NCBI GenBank assembly: GCA_038206355.1
Contig: JBBRAY010000010.1
Coordinates: 1-64,000, forward strand
Length of the DNA stretch: 64,000 bases
Direction of reading: 5' to 3'
Source: JAPLDB01 sp038206355
GTDB lineage: Bacteria > Bacteroidota > Bacteroidia > AKYH767-A > 2013-40CM-41-45
Positions within the stretch are counted from its first letter, which is position 1. Every line of letters begins with the position of its first letter. This document shows positions 35,634-43,376 of the stretch, piece by piece. A model generated the notes under the pieces. The model was not told the DNA's origin, searched no databases, and saw only the letters and a list, made by a program, of their open reading frames with translations. The translations under genes and the position numbers were made by a program.

Positions 35634-36014
35634 ATGAAAAAGAACGTCAACTCACTCAACTGGTTCGAGATTCCTGCCAAAAATATTAAGCGCTCGAAGA
35701 AATTTTATGAATCCATATTTAAGATCAAGATGGAGGAACAGGAAATGATGGGAATGAAAATGGCTTTCTTCCCCTGGAAACCGGGATCAGGAAAAGCCAA
35801 TGGTTCACTGGTGCAAAGTCCCATGCATAAGCCTAGTAAAGACGGAGCCGTTATTTATCTCAACGCAAACCCGAAACTGGATAAAGTCCTCGACAAAATA
35901 AAAAAGGCCGGTGGTAAGGTCGTCATGCCGAAAACACAAGCCGGCGATTTCGGATACATGGCATTTTTTATTGATACGGAAGGAAATAAGGTTGCGCTAC
36001 ATTCAAACAAATAA
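35634..36014 (+). CDS. VOC-family (glyoxalase-like) protein
   Basis: The 126-residue protein has a vicinal-oxygen-chelate fold: 'VNSLNWFEIPAKNIKRSKKF' then 'FYESIFKIKMEEQEMM' and 'GYMAFFIDTEGNKVALHSNK'. Such proteins are metal-dependent lyases, isomerases or binding proteins. The usual metal His at the first strand is replaced here (Asn-Trp-Phe-Glu), while the Glu in the final strand region is partly kept. It opens a run of four small genes and an ECF sigma factor and is preceded by an ECF-type promoter candidate. Cytoplasmic. Substrate unknown. Confidence 0.83.
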   Translation: MKKNVNSLNWFEIPAKNIKRSKKFYESIFKIKMEEQEMMGMKMAFFPWKPGSGKANGSLVQSPMHKPSKDGAVIYLNANPKLDKVLDKIKKAGGKVVMPKTQAGDFGYMAFFIDTEGNKVALHSNK

Positions 36015-36029
36015 AAATTATGATCTTCA

Positions 36030-36056
36030 TGTCCTTATTGTAAAATGTCATTCGTC
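36030..36056 (+). promoter_or_regulatory. ECF-sigma-type promoter candidate before the NTF2-like gene
   Basis: TGTCCTT-N16-CGTC, 45 bp before the ATG at 36102. Same boxes and spacing as 35548-35574. Confidence 0.6.
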
Positions 36057-36101
36057 TTATGGGTAAATAAACAATATTCACAATTTAAAACTCCAATCAA
36101 A

Positions 36102-36509
36102 ATGACAAACAAAGAAATTGCAAAGACCTGGTTTGCGGCCATTGATGCCGGTGATTTCATGACCATTAAAAATCTCATGGATGACAAACACAAATTTCGC
36201 AATGCGATGACTCCTGCACCCATCGGTGTTGAGGAACACCTCGGGATGATGAAAATGATGACTTCGTCATTCGAAGGTAAGCACACCTTAAATGTAGTAT
36301 TCGGCGACGATGAACATGTTGCGGTCAGCGGCAAGTGGAGTGGTAAGCACATCGGGGAATTCAATGGCATCCCGGCATCCGGTAACCCTGTCGAATTCCA
36401 TTTTGTTGACTTGTTCCAGGTTGTAAACGGCAAGGTAGTAAATGAACACATGGAATTGAATCCAATGACCATCATGCACCAGGTAAGTCCGCAAGCGGCG
36501 ACTGCATGA
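36102..36509 (+). CDS. NTF2-like (SnoaL-type) protein
   Basis: From 36102 the protein has 135 residues: 'MTNKEIAKTWFAAIDAGDF' then 'HKFRNAMTPAPIGVEEHLGM', 'FGDDEHVAVSGKWSGKH' and 'HFVDLFQVVNGKVVNEHMEL'. This is the cone-shaped alpha+beta NTF2/SnoaL fold, used by many polyketide cyclases, ester hydrolases and small-molecule binders. A longer frame starts at 36045 inside the promoter candidate, so 36102 is preferred. Second gene of the ECF module. SnoaL-like domains also occur fused to ECF41 sigma factors, which fits the context. Confidence 0.82.
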   Translation: MTNKEIAKTWFAAIDAGDFMTIKNLMDDKHKFRNAMTPAPIGVEEHLGMMKMMTSSFEGKHTLNVVFGDDEHVAVSGKWSGKHIGEFNGIPASGNPVEFHFVDLFQVVNGKVVNEHMELNPMTIMHQVSPQAATA

Positions 36510-36555
36510 ATCCGGTTAAAAAAAAATTAGTTTTAATATTTAAAAGAAAAATCAA

Positions 36556-36906
36556 ATGGAAAAATTTATGTTCTTATTCAGAGGTGGTGAAAATCACGCA
36601 AGCAATGCCACCGAATCAAAAGTAGCGGCCGATAACATGCAGGCATGGATGACCTGGATGGAAGGTCTGGGTAAAAAAGGAATCCTTGTTGGTGGTGAAC
36701 CATTGCAGCGTACAGGCATGCAGATTACAGGGAAAAATAAAATTGTCACAGATGGTCCTTTTGTAGAAGCAAAAGAAATGGTAGGCGGCTACCTTATCGT
36801 AAATGCAAAAGACATCAATGAAGCAGTGGAGATTTCCAAAGGTTGTCCGATCTTTAATGAGAATGGCAAACTGGAAGTGAGACCGATTCAGAAAATGGAA
36901 ATGTAA
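36556..36906 (+). CDS. YCII-related (DGPF domain) protein
   Basis: The 116-residue protein begins 'MEKFMFLFRGGENHASNAT' and contains 'ILVGGEPLQRTGMQIT', the name-giving 'IVTDGPFVEAKEMVGGYL' and 'EVRPIQKMEM'. DGPF/YCII proteins have a ferredoxin-like fold and are encoded beside ECF42 sigma factors in many phyla; their function is not known. It is a paralogue of the gene at 37153 (identical stretches such as 'GGYLIVNAKDINEAVE'). Confidence 0.9.
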   Translation: MEKFMFLFRGGENHASNATESKVAADNMQAWMTWMEGLGKKGILVGGEPLQRTGMQITGKNKIVTDGPFVEAKEMVGGYLIVNAKDINEAVEISKGCPIFNENGKLEVRPIQKMEM

Positions 36907-37152
36907 AGTACGAAGTACGAATCATTACGAATATACTAAGTACGAATAGCACAAATTGAAGTGAATCGAACCGGGATGGAAATTGGTGATTGGTATATTC
37001 GTTTTGATTAGTATTTAGTAATTTGAAGTAATAGACTTAAATTGGAATGGGAATTAGTAAATTCTTAAAGATTAGTAATTCGTACCTTGAAATGATGGGG
37101 ATTGGTAATCAGTAAATTCGTTTCAATTCGTATTTAGTAGCTCAAAACTCAT
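36907..37152. repeat. Word-run spacer between the two DGPF genes
   Basis: 246 bp made of 'agtacgaa', 'tacgaatatac', 'tagtatttagtaatt' and 'gattggta' words. No gene or clear promoter is seen. Confidence 0.7.
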
Positions 37153-37488
37153 ATGGAAAAATTCATGTATTTATTTCGGGGCGGAATGGCCGGTGAGCAT
37201 GCCGCAGATGTACCCAAAGACCACATGCAAAAATGGATGCAGTGGATGGAATCACTCACTGAAAAGGGAATTATGGTCGGCGGTGAGCCACTGATGCCAA
37301 TGGGTAAACAGGTAAATGGTTCTAAAAAATTAGTAACCGATGGCCCTTTCATTGAAGCCAAAGAGCTGGTAGGCGGGTATCTGATTGTAAACGCCAAAGA
37401 TATCAATGAGGCCGTGGAATTTTCAAAGGGCTGTCCTATTTTTGAAGTGGACGGCAAACTGGAAGTAAGACCGATACAGAAAATGTAA
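37153..37488 (+). CDS. YCII-related (DGPF domain) protein, paralogue
   Basis: The 111-residue protein begins 'MEKFMYLFRGGMAGEHAAD', with 'IMVGGEPLMPMGKQVN', 'LVTDGPFIEAKELVGGYL' and the end 'LEVRPIQKM'. It is about 65 % identical to the gene at 36556 by eye, so the pair arose by a local duplication, with word-run DNA between and after the copies. Third or fourth gene of the ECF42 module. Confidence 0.9.
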   Translation: MEKFMYLFRGGMAGEHAADVPKDHMQKWMQWMESLTEKGIMVGGEPLMPMGKQVNGSKKLVTDGPFIEAKELVGGYLIVNAKDINEAVEFSKGCPIFEVDGKLEVRPIQKM

Positions 37489-37628
37489 ATTACGAAGTAC
37501 GAAGTATTACGAATGTACGAAGTACTGATCTCTACGAATATACTAAGTACAAATAGCACAAATTGGAGTGATCGAACTTAAATGGAAATCAGAAATTAGT
37601 ATATTGGTATTAATTAGTATTTAGTACT
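37489..37628. repeat. Word-run spacer before the ECF sigma factor
   Basis: Words 'cgaagtac', 'gaatgtacgaagtac', 'tactaagtac' and 'agtatttagtact' fill the gap. It resembles 36907-37152 closely (shared 'gaatatactaagtac' and 'aaatagcacaaattg'), as if duplicated together with the DGPF gene. Confidence 0.7.
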
Positions 37629-37630
37629 CG

Positions 37631-38893
37631 ATGAATGATCAATCAAATGTCCATAAAACGATAGACCATCTTTTCAGGAGTGAATCCGGAAAGATGGTTT
37701 CTGTTTTAACACGCCTCTTTGGTTTCTCTAACATAGAGCAAGCCGAAGACATAGTTCAGGATACCATATTAAAAGCGCTGGAAATATGGAAGTGGGGGAA
37801 AATTCCTGACAACCCGCAGGCATGGCTCTACAAAGCCGCAAAAAATAAAGCGATTGATATCATCCGCAGGGAAAAATTAAAATATAAAATTGAAAATGAA
37901 ATTGCAGTCCTGTTGCAATCTGAATATTCTCTTGCGCCTAAGGTGAATGAACTTTTTACAGCCGGCGAAATAAAAGACGCTCAGCTCAGGATGATGTTTG
38001 CCTGTTGTCATCCATCCATTTCACATGAAGCGCAAATCACATTGATATTGAAAACACTTTGCGGATTGAGTGTCCGCGAAATCAGCAGTGCTTTTCTCTG
38101 CAATGAAGACACCATCAGCAAAAGATTATTCAGGACGAAAGAAAAAATCCGCGAAGAAAAAATTTCCATCGACTATCCCGGTGCTGATGCTATGCAAAAA
38201 CGTACAGCGGCCGTGCTCAAAACACTTTACCTGCTTTTCAATGAAGGATACAATTCCTCTCATCCTGATCAGCTGATCAGAGAAGACCTGTGTGAAGAAG
38301 CGATGCGGCTGGCCATTTTGCTCACAGAAAATAAAAAAACAAACATTCCTGAAACCAACGCTTTACTCGCGTTGATGTGCTACCAGGTTTCACGTTTCAG
38401 CGCGCGCCTTGATGATAAAGGGCTCATCATACTGCTCAAAGACCAGAACAGAAATCAGTGGAACAAATTTCTGATTCAAAAAGGTAATGAATTCATGACA
38501 CTTGCATCAAGCGGAGATCACTTCCATGACTTTCATATAGAAGCAGGTATAGCATCCATTCATGCCAATGCTATTTCCTATTCAGAAACAAACTGGAATG
38601 CCATTCTCGGACTATATGATTCTCTGCTGCTCCGAAGCAATAATCCGATGGTGGCTTTAAACAGATGTCTTGTATTGGCAGAAATTGACGGACCGGTCAA
38701 TGCCATCAATGAAATGAAAAAATTAAAAGGCATTTCTGATAACGCACTCTTTAATACTTCACTCGGTGAGATGCATCAACGCACAGGAAATAAAACCGAA
38801 GCGAAATCATTTTTTCAGAAAGCCCTTGGCCTTACTACTTCCAAAGCTGAGGTGGAACTTATACAAAGAAAATTGAATTTGCTGGAAGGATGA
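37631..38893 (+). CDS. ECF42-type RNA polymerase sigma factor
   Basis: The 420-residue protein has an N-terminal sigma-2 region (about 15-85: 'FGFSNIEQAEDIVQDTILKA', 'NPQAWLYKAAKNKAIDIIRR'), a sigma-4 region (about 125-185: 'LTLILKTLCGLSVREISSAF' style helix-turn-helix, 'NEDTISKRLFRTKEKIREEK') and a long C-terminal extension of about 230 residues with 'LYLLFNEGYNSSHPD', 'YDSLLLRSNNPMVALNR' and TPR-like helices at the end. This extended form is the ECF42 group, whose activity depends on the extension rather than on an anti-sigma factor and whose neighbours are DGPF proteins, exactly as here. No anti-sigma gene is seen. Confidence 0.9.
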   Translation: MNDQSNVHKTIDHLFRSESGKMVSVLTRLFGFSNIEQAEDIVQDTILKALEIWKWGKIPDNPQAWLYKAAKNKAIDIIRREKLKYKIENEIAVLLQSEYSLAPKVNELFTAGEIKDAQLRMMFACCHPSISHEAQITLILKTLCGLSVREISSAFLCNEDTISKRLFRTKEKIREEKISIDYPGADAMQKRTAAVLKTLYLLFNEGYNSSHPDQLIREDLCEEAMRLAILLTENKKTNIPETNALLALMCYQVSRFSARLDDKGLIILLKDQNRNQWNKFLIQKGNEFMTLASSGDHFHDFHIEAGIASIHANAISYSETNWNAILGLYDSLLLRSNNPMVALNRCLVLAEIDGPVNAINEMKKLKGISDNALFNTSLGEMHQRTGNKTEAKSFFQKALGLTTSKAEVELIQRKLNLLEG

Positions 38894-38969
38894 GATTAAA
38901 GTCACGGGGCAAATTTTTTATTCCTGTTTACAGGGTAAAAGTATATTTTTGAGAATAATTTTTTGCCAC

Positions 38970-40391
38970 ATGCAGGAAGCCACCATCGAAGAACTCAGAA
39001 AAGTAATTTGCCTCAAGGATTTACCTAAAGAACATTTGGAATGGATCCTCGCTCATGGTACTGTTGAGGAACATGCAGACGGAGAACTCATTGTAAAAAC
39101 CGGTGAACCTATTGATGAAATGTTTCTGGTTATGGAAGGCAAGAGCCACTTCTATATGAATGTGAATGGCAAGCTTGTCTATTATTTTACTTTTGAAAAT
39201 GATGTGCTCACCGGTGGCGCGGGTGGCATGCTCCCCTATTCCCGAATGAAAAATGCTCCCGGGAATAATTATGCCGTTGGGAAAATCAGGCTCTTCCGGC
39301 TACACAAAAGACACTTCAGGGAACTTGAACAGCTTAATCCTGAATTTATCCAACGGCTCATCGGATACATGACAGAGCGAGCACGGCATTTCGCAACGCA
39401 AAAACTGCAACAGGAAAAAGTAAATGCACTGGGCCAACTTGCGGCAGGTATAGCACATGAATTAAATAATCCCGCCGCTGCCATCAACAGGATATCTTCT
39501 GAGCTGATCAAACGCCTGATGCAGAATTACGGACTTACTGAAAGACTGATGCGCGGTCATGTAAAACCCGATTTTATCAGCAGCGCAAGGCAAATTGCAG
39601 AAGAAAAAAAATTGGTCATTACGCAGCAGGTAATGCTTACGGCCATGCAACGCATCGACAGAGAAGACGAGATCAATTTATGGCTGGAAGAAAATAAAGT
39701 TTCCGACGGACAACTTGCAGAAACTTTTACCGATACAGGGGTCACTGTTGATGACCTGGAAAATGTGAGAAGTAAAGTGAGCAAAGAATCTCTTCCTGAT
39801 GTACTTCAATGGCTGGAGAATAATCTCAGCTCGCAACGCATATTGAAAGACCTCGACGACGCCTCTTGCCGCATTTCAAATCTGGTGAGTGCGATAAAAA
39901 GTCACGTGCACATGGACCGCACAAGTGACAAGCAGCTCACAAATATTCATAAGGATATTGAAAATACCGTAACGCTACTCGGACATAAGTTCCGCGAAAA
40001 AAATATTACGGTGAGAAGGGATTTCTGCAACGACATGCGTGACATTCCTGCATATGTCGGCGAACTCAACCAAGTATGGACAAATTTACTAGACAATGCT
40101 ATTTACGCCGTTCCTAAGAATGGAGTAATCAGCATTGAAACAAAATGCAACAAGCATGATGTCACCGTTAAAATAATAGATGGTGGTCCGGGTATTCCTG
40201 AAGATATTCAGACCAGAATATTTGATCCTTTTTTTACGACTAAAAAAGTAGGAGAAGGTACGGGCATCGGACTTGATACAGTAATGAGGATCGTTAAAAG
40301 ACACGACGCAGAAATTAAAGTCATTTCAGTTCCGGGAAGAACTGTTTTTACCATTTGCATTCCATTCTCAAATAAAGAAATTCAGGAATGA
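38970..40391 (+). CDS. Cyclic-nucleotide-binding-domain sensor histidine kinase
   Basis: From the ATG at 38970 the protein has 473 residues (an in-frame TTG at 38949 would add seven). An N-terminal cNMP/Crp-type sensor domain (about 10-135, 'ADGELIVKTGEPIDEMFLVM') is followed by a dimerisation helix with 'LGQLAAGIAHELNNPAAAIN', phospho-acceptor His163, and an HATPase domain ('NQVWTNLLDNAIYAVPKNG', 'GGPGIPEDIQTRIFDPFF', 'GEGTGIGLDTVMRI'). There is no membrane segment, so it senses a cytoplasmic signal. It overlaps the downstream response regulator by ATGA, so both are made in equal amounts. Confidence 0.9.
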   Translation: MQEATIEELRKVICLKDLPKEHLEWILAHGTVEEHADGELIVKTGEPIDEMFLVMEGKSHFYMNVNGKLVYYFTFENDVLTGGAGGMLPYSRMKNAPGNNYAVGKIRLFRLHKRHFRELEQLNPEFIQRLIGYMTERARHFATQKLQQEKVNALGQLAAGIAHELNNPAAAINRISSELIKRLMQNYGLTERLMRGHVKPDFISSARQIAEEKKLVITQQVMLTAMQRIDREDEINLWLEENKVSDGQLAETFTDTGVTVDDLENVRSKVSKESLPDVLQWLENNLSSQRILKDLDDASCRISNLVSAIKSHVHMDRTSDKQLTNIHKDIENTVTLLGHKFREKNITVRRDFCNDMRDIPAYVGELNQVWTNLLDNAIYAVPKNGVISIETKCNKHDVTVKIIDGGPGIPEDIQTRIFDPFFTTKKVGEGTGIGLDTVMRIVKRHDAEIKVISVPGRTVFTICIPFSNKEIQE

Positions 40392-42049
40392 AACTACCCT
40401 ATATCATAATAGTAGACGATGACGCACAGGTGCTGGGAGCAATCCAGCGTGACATGCGGAATAAGTACCGTGCTGAATACCGCGTGGTCGCTACAGAATC
40501 TGCAATTGAAGCCCTTGAACTCATTAAAGAATTAAAATTAAAAAATGAAACCATCGCACTTTTTATCTCCGACCAGAAAATGCCCGAGATGGAAGGCGTA
40601 GCTTTCCTTGAAAAAGCAAAAGAGACCTATGAAGATGCCGGGATGATATTACTTACGGCGTATTCAGATATTGATGCGGCAATCAAAGCCATTAACACAG
40701 TTAAGCTCGATCACTATTTACTGAAGCCGTGGAATCCGCCTGAAGAAAAATTATATCCTGTGGTGAATGACCTCCTTGAAGAATGGCATTCGCATTACAA
40801 ACCCGATCACGAAGGCATCCGCATCATCGGTTTTCAGTGGAGTCCGAAGTCGCATAAGCTTAAAGAATTTCTTTCCGGAAATTTAGTTCCGTTTCAGTGG
40901 CTCGATGTGGAACATCATCCCGATGCAGAAAAATATCTTATCAGTGCAAAAGTAACCCGCGAACAAATGCCATTGGTTATTTTAAAAGACGGTTCTGTAT
41001 TCGCTGACCCTGAAATCACTGCACTTGCTTCCGGAATCGGATTGAAACAGAAAGCGATTGAAGAGATGTATGATGTAATGATCATCGGTGCCGGTCCGGC
41101 CGGACTTGCAGCATCAGTCTATGGTTCATGCGAAGGATTAAAAACATTGCTGATCGAAAAAAATAATCCCGGCGGACAGGCAGGCAACAGTGCACGCATT
41201 GAAAATTATCTTGGATTTCCTTCCGGACTTTCCGGCGGTGAACTCACGCGCAGGGCGATTGCTCAGACGTTGCGATTTGGAACAGAAATTCTCACGCCGC
41301 AGGAAGTAAAAAAAATAAAAATTCAGGACGGATATAAAATCGTCGAGATGATGGATGGCTCTGTCGTTCACACCAAAACAATTGTTGTTTGCACCGGAGT
41401 TGCTTATGCGAAACTGGAGCTTGAAAATATTGATCACTTCACGGGAGCAGGTGTATATTATGGTTCTGCTGCTGTGGAAGCAAATGCATGCCGCGACGGA
41501 GTCGTTTACCTCGTTGGCGGAGGAAATTCCGCTTGTCAGGCAGCGATGCACCTCTGCAATTTTGCAAAGGAAGTACGCATATTGATCAGGCGCGATAAAT
41601 TAAAACAGGTCGCCGCCAATTACCTTGTGGAATACATCAGCAAGGTTCCGAATATTTTTGTGCATGCAAATACTGAGGTTACTGCAGTACATGGCGATAA
41701 TGTTCTGGAAGAAATCACACTTATAAATTCTGCCACCGGAACAAAGGAGCGCGTTCCGGCCAAAGCACTTTTCATTTATATCGGCTCCCGTCCCGGAACT
41801 TCATGGCTGGATGAGTTTTTATTGAAAGATGAAAAAGGATATATCATCACCGGCAAGGACCTGGTAACAGAAAAAACTTTTCATCAGCGGTGGAAGTTGA
41901 AACGCGAACCCTATTTACCTGAAAGCTGTGTACCCGGCATTTTTGCTTCAGGTGATGTGCGCTCCGGTGCGCAGGCAGGAATATCCTCTGCAGTGGGAGA
42001 AGGAGCAATGGCGATACGATTTGTAAGAAAATATTTACAGGAAAATTAA
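40388..42049 (+). CDS. Response regulator fused to Grx-like and thioredoxin-reductase-like domains
   Basis: The 553-residue protein has a receiver domain (1-125; Asp10-12, phospho-acceptor Asp62, Thr90, Lys113), a glutaredoxin-like domain (about 143-215) and an FAD/NAD(P)H domain of thioredoxin-reductase type (228-553: 'MIIGAGPAGLAASVYG', 'NPGGQAGNSARIENYLGFP', 'YLVGGGNSACQAAM', 'GIFASGDVRSG'). The redox cysteines are missing: the Grx CPxC site is Ser152-Pro-Lys-Ser155, and the reductase CATC site is Gly-Ser-Ala-Ala (359-362). So the flavoprotein output cannot use a disulfide relay. Such fusions are annotated as 'fused response regulator/thioredoxin-disulfide reductase'. Partner of the kinase upstream. 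Confidence 0.9.
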   Translation: MKLPYIIIVDDDAQVLGAIQRDMRNKYRAEYRVVATESAIEALELIKELKLKNETIALFISDQKMPEMEGVAFLEKAKETYEDAGMILLTAYSDIDAAIKAINTVKLDHYLLKPWNPPEEKLYPVVNDLLEEWHSHYKPDHEGIRIIGFQWSPKSHKLKEFLSGNLVPFQWLDVEHHPDAEKYLISAKVTREQMPLVILKDGSVFADPEITALASGIGLKQKAIEEMYDVMIIGAGPAGLAASVYGSCEGLKTLLIEKNNPGGQAGNSARIENYLGFPSGLSGGELTRRAIAQTLRFGTEILTPQEVKKIKIQDGYKIVEMMDGSVVHTKTIVVCTGVAYAKLELENIDHFTGAGVYYGSAAVEANACRDGVVYLVGGGNSACQAAMHLCNFAKEVRILIRRDKLKQVAANYLVEYISKVPNIFVHANTEVTAVHGDNVLEEITLINSATGTKERVPAKALFIYIGSRPGTSWLDEFLLKDEKGYIITGKDLVTEKTFHQRWKLKREPYLPESCVPGIFASGDVRSGAQAGISSAVGEGAMAIRFVRKYLQEN

Positions 42050-42294
42050 TATGTGACCGGAAAAATGTTTTATTTTTTTTGGAGCAAGAGTTTTCGTCTC
42101 CGTATAAAATTCCGTCCCGTCTTTCACTTCAACCCTTCGGGGTTTCCGTTGCAGCCGGGGCTATTATAGCGTAGGTGGTATTTCAAAACTATATTCTTTT
42201 TGCAGCCATCGAAATTCTAAACCACTTTCAATTAAATCACTACATTTGAATATCATAAGCCGACGGGTGCCCGCGATGTATTAATAAATCTCCT

Positions 42295-43281
42295 ATGAGA
42301 ATTTCTTTGCTCATGTTGTTAATTCCCATCTGTTTCGGTAAGATTTCAGGACAAGTGGTCTCATCTTCTTGCACGGCACATGATAGTATTATTCAAAAAT
42401 ACCGTGACGATGCCGACCGGCTTGCCATGAAGAAATTTTACAGGAACAACCTACCCTATAAAGACAGCGTCCTGATTCCGGAAGATCATGCCGATACCGT
42501 ACTCCGGGCATTGATAGCAGTATACAATGCAACTTCACTTCCGGCAAGAGACAGCGTGATCTCGATGTATGATGTTCATACATTTCCGGATATCTACCTC
42601 AATGAAATTGCTCTTTATGCAGACAGCAGTTTGCCCTGGATGCAGCAACTAAAAAACGGAAATATTCCGACCGGTGATCCTGACATTGATTCACTTTTGG
42701 CAAAGTATGGACTCAACCTTGTTGCTTATTACACTGCTTGGGACTCGATTGATTTTGCCTGGTTTCGAACAGATTCAAACTACAATATTCCGGCAATGGG
42801 AAATTTATTCCTTGCCATACCCGGCGTGTTTTCCGCTGAGCCGAATGGTCTTGTAGGCGAAGGAAACAATATTACTGATTCAATTTACACGGACCATGTT
42901 GAGCTGATTTATTCTTACGGTTGGGGTGATTGCTGGGCCGGCTGTATCTTTCACCGGTATTGGAAATTCAACGTGGATACAAATTGTAATGTTGAGTATG
43001 CCGGAAGTTATGGCGACCTTGTCACAAGTGCGACCACATTAAATGACTTAGCTATAGAAACTGTCAGGATTTTTCCGAACCCGTTTACAAAAAATATTTT
43101 CATTACAGGGATTCAATCGTCCTTCCGGTTTTCTCTGTACGACATCGCGGGCCGGGAACTGTTCCAAGGAACATCACCAATCAATGAAGATAAAAATTTT
43201 GAAAATCTTCCATCCGGATGTTACTTCCTAACCATTGATGCGGCCCAAAAAAAATCAACTGTCAAAATATTTAAGGAATAA
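42295..43281 (+). CDS. T9SS type A protein of unknown function
   Basis: The 328-residue protein has a signal peptide (1-19), an N-terminal domain that I do not recognise ('LPYKDSVLIPEDHADTVLRA', 'SYGWGDCWAGCIFHRYWKF' with two close Cys) and a type A sorting domain ('VRIFPNPFTKNIFITG', 'FRFSLYDIAGRELF', 'LPSGCYFLTID'). It is therefore exported by the type IX system. The Cys-rich 'WGDCWAGC' motif could form a disulfide or bind metal. A TACATTTG -7-like box lies at 42241-42248 without a matching -33. Alone on its strand. Confidence 0.8.
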   Translation: MRISLLMLLIPICFGKISGQVVSSSCTAHDSIIQKYRDDADRLAMKKFYRNNLPYKDSVLIPEDHADTVLRALIAVYNATSLPARDSVISMYDVHTFPDIYLNEIALYADSSLPWMQQLKNGNIPTGDPDIDSLLAKYGLNLVAYYTAWDSIDFAWFRTDSNYNIPAMGNLFLAIPGVFSAEPNGLVGEGNNITDSIYTDHVELIYSYGWGDCWAGCIFHRYWKFNVDTNCNVEYAGSYGDLVTSATTLNDLAIETVRIFPNPFTKNIFITGIQSSFRFSLYDIAGRELFQGTSPINEDKNFENLPSGCYFLTIDAAQKKSTVKIFKE

Positions 43282-43376
43282 AGAAATAATCCCTATTAAT
43301 TTAATGAATACTAAACCGATCCTGAATTTTAAACCAGTACTGAATAAAATATTACATCTTAAATATTACATATTAC

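Noticed and set aside
36907..37628. Possible CRISPR array from regularly recurring 'tacgaat' words
   Set aside because: Repeats are short, variable and irregularly spaced, with no unique spacers of constant length and no cas genes.
42050..42294. Possible terminator or regulatory RNA between the flavoprotein and T9SS genes
   Set aside because: A 'cccttcgggg' word is present but no stem with U-tract; likely another spacer word.
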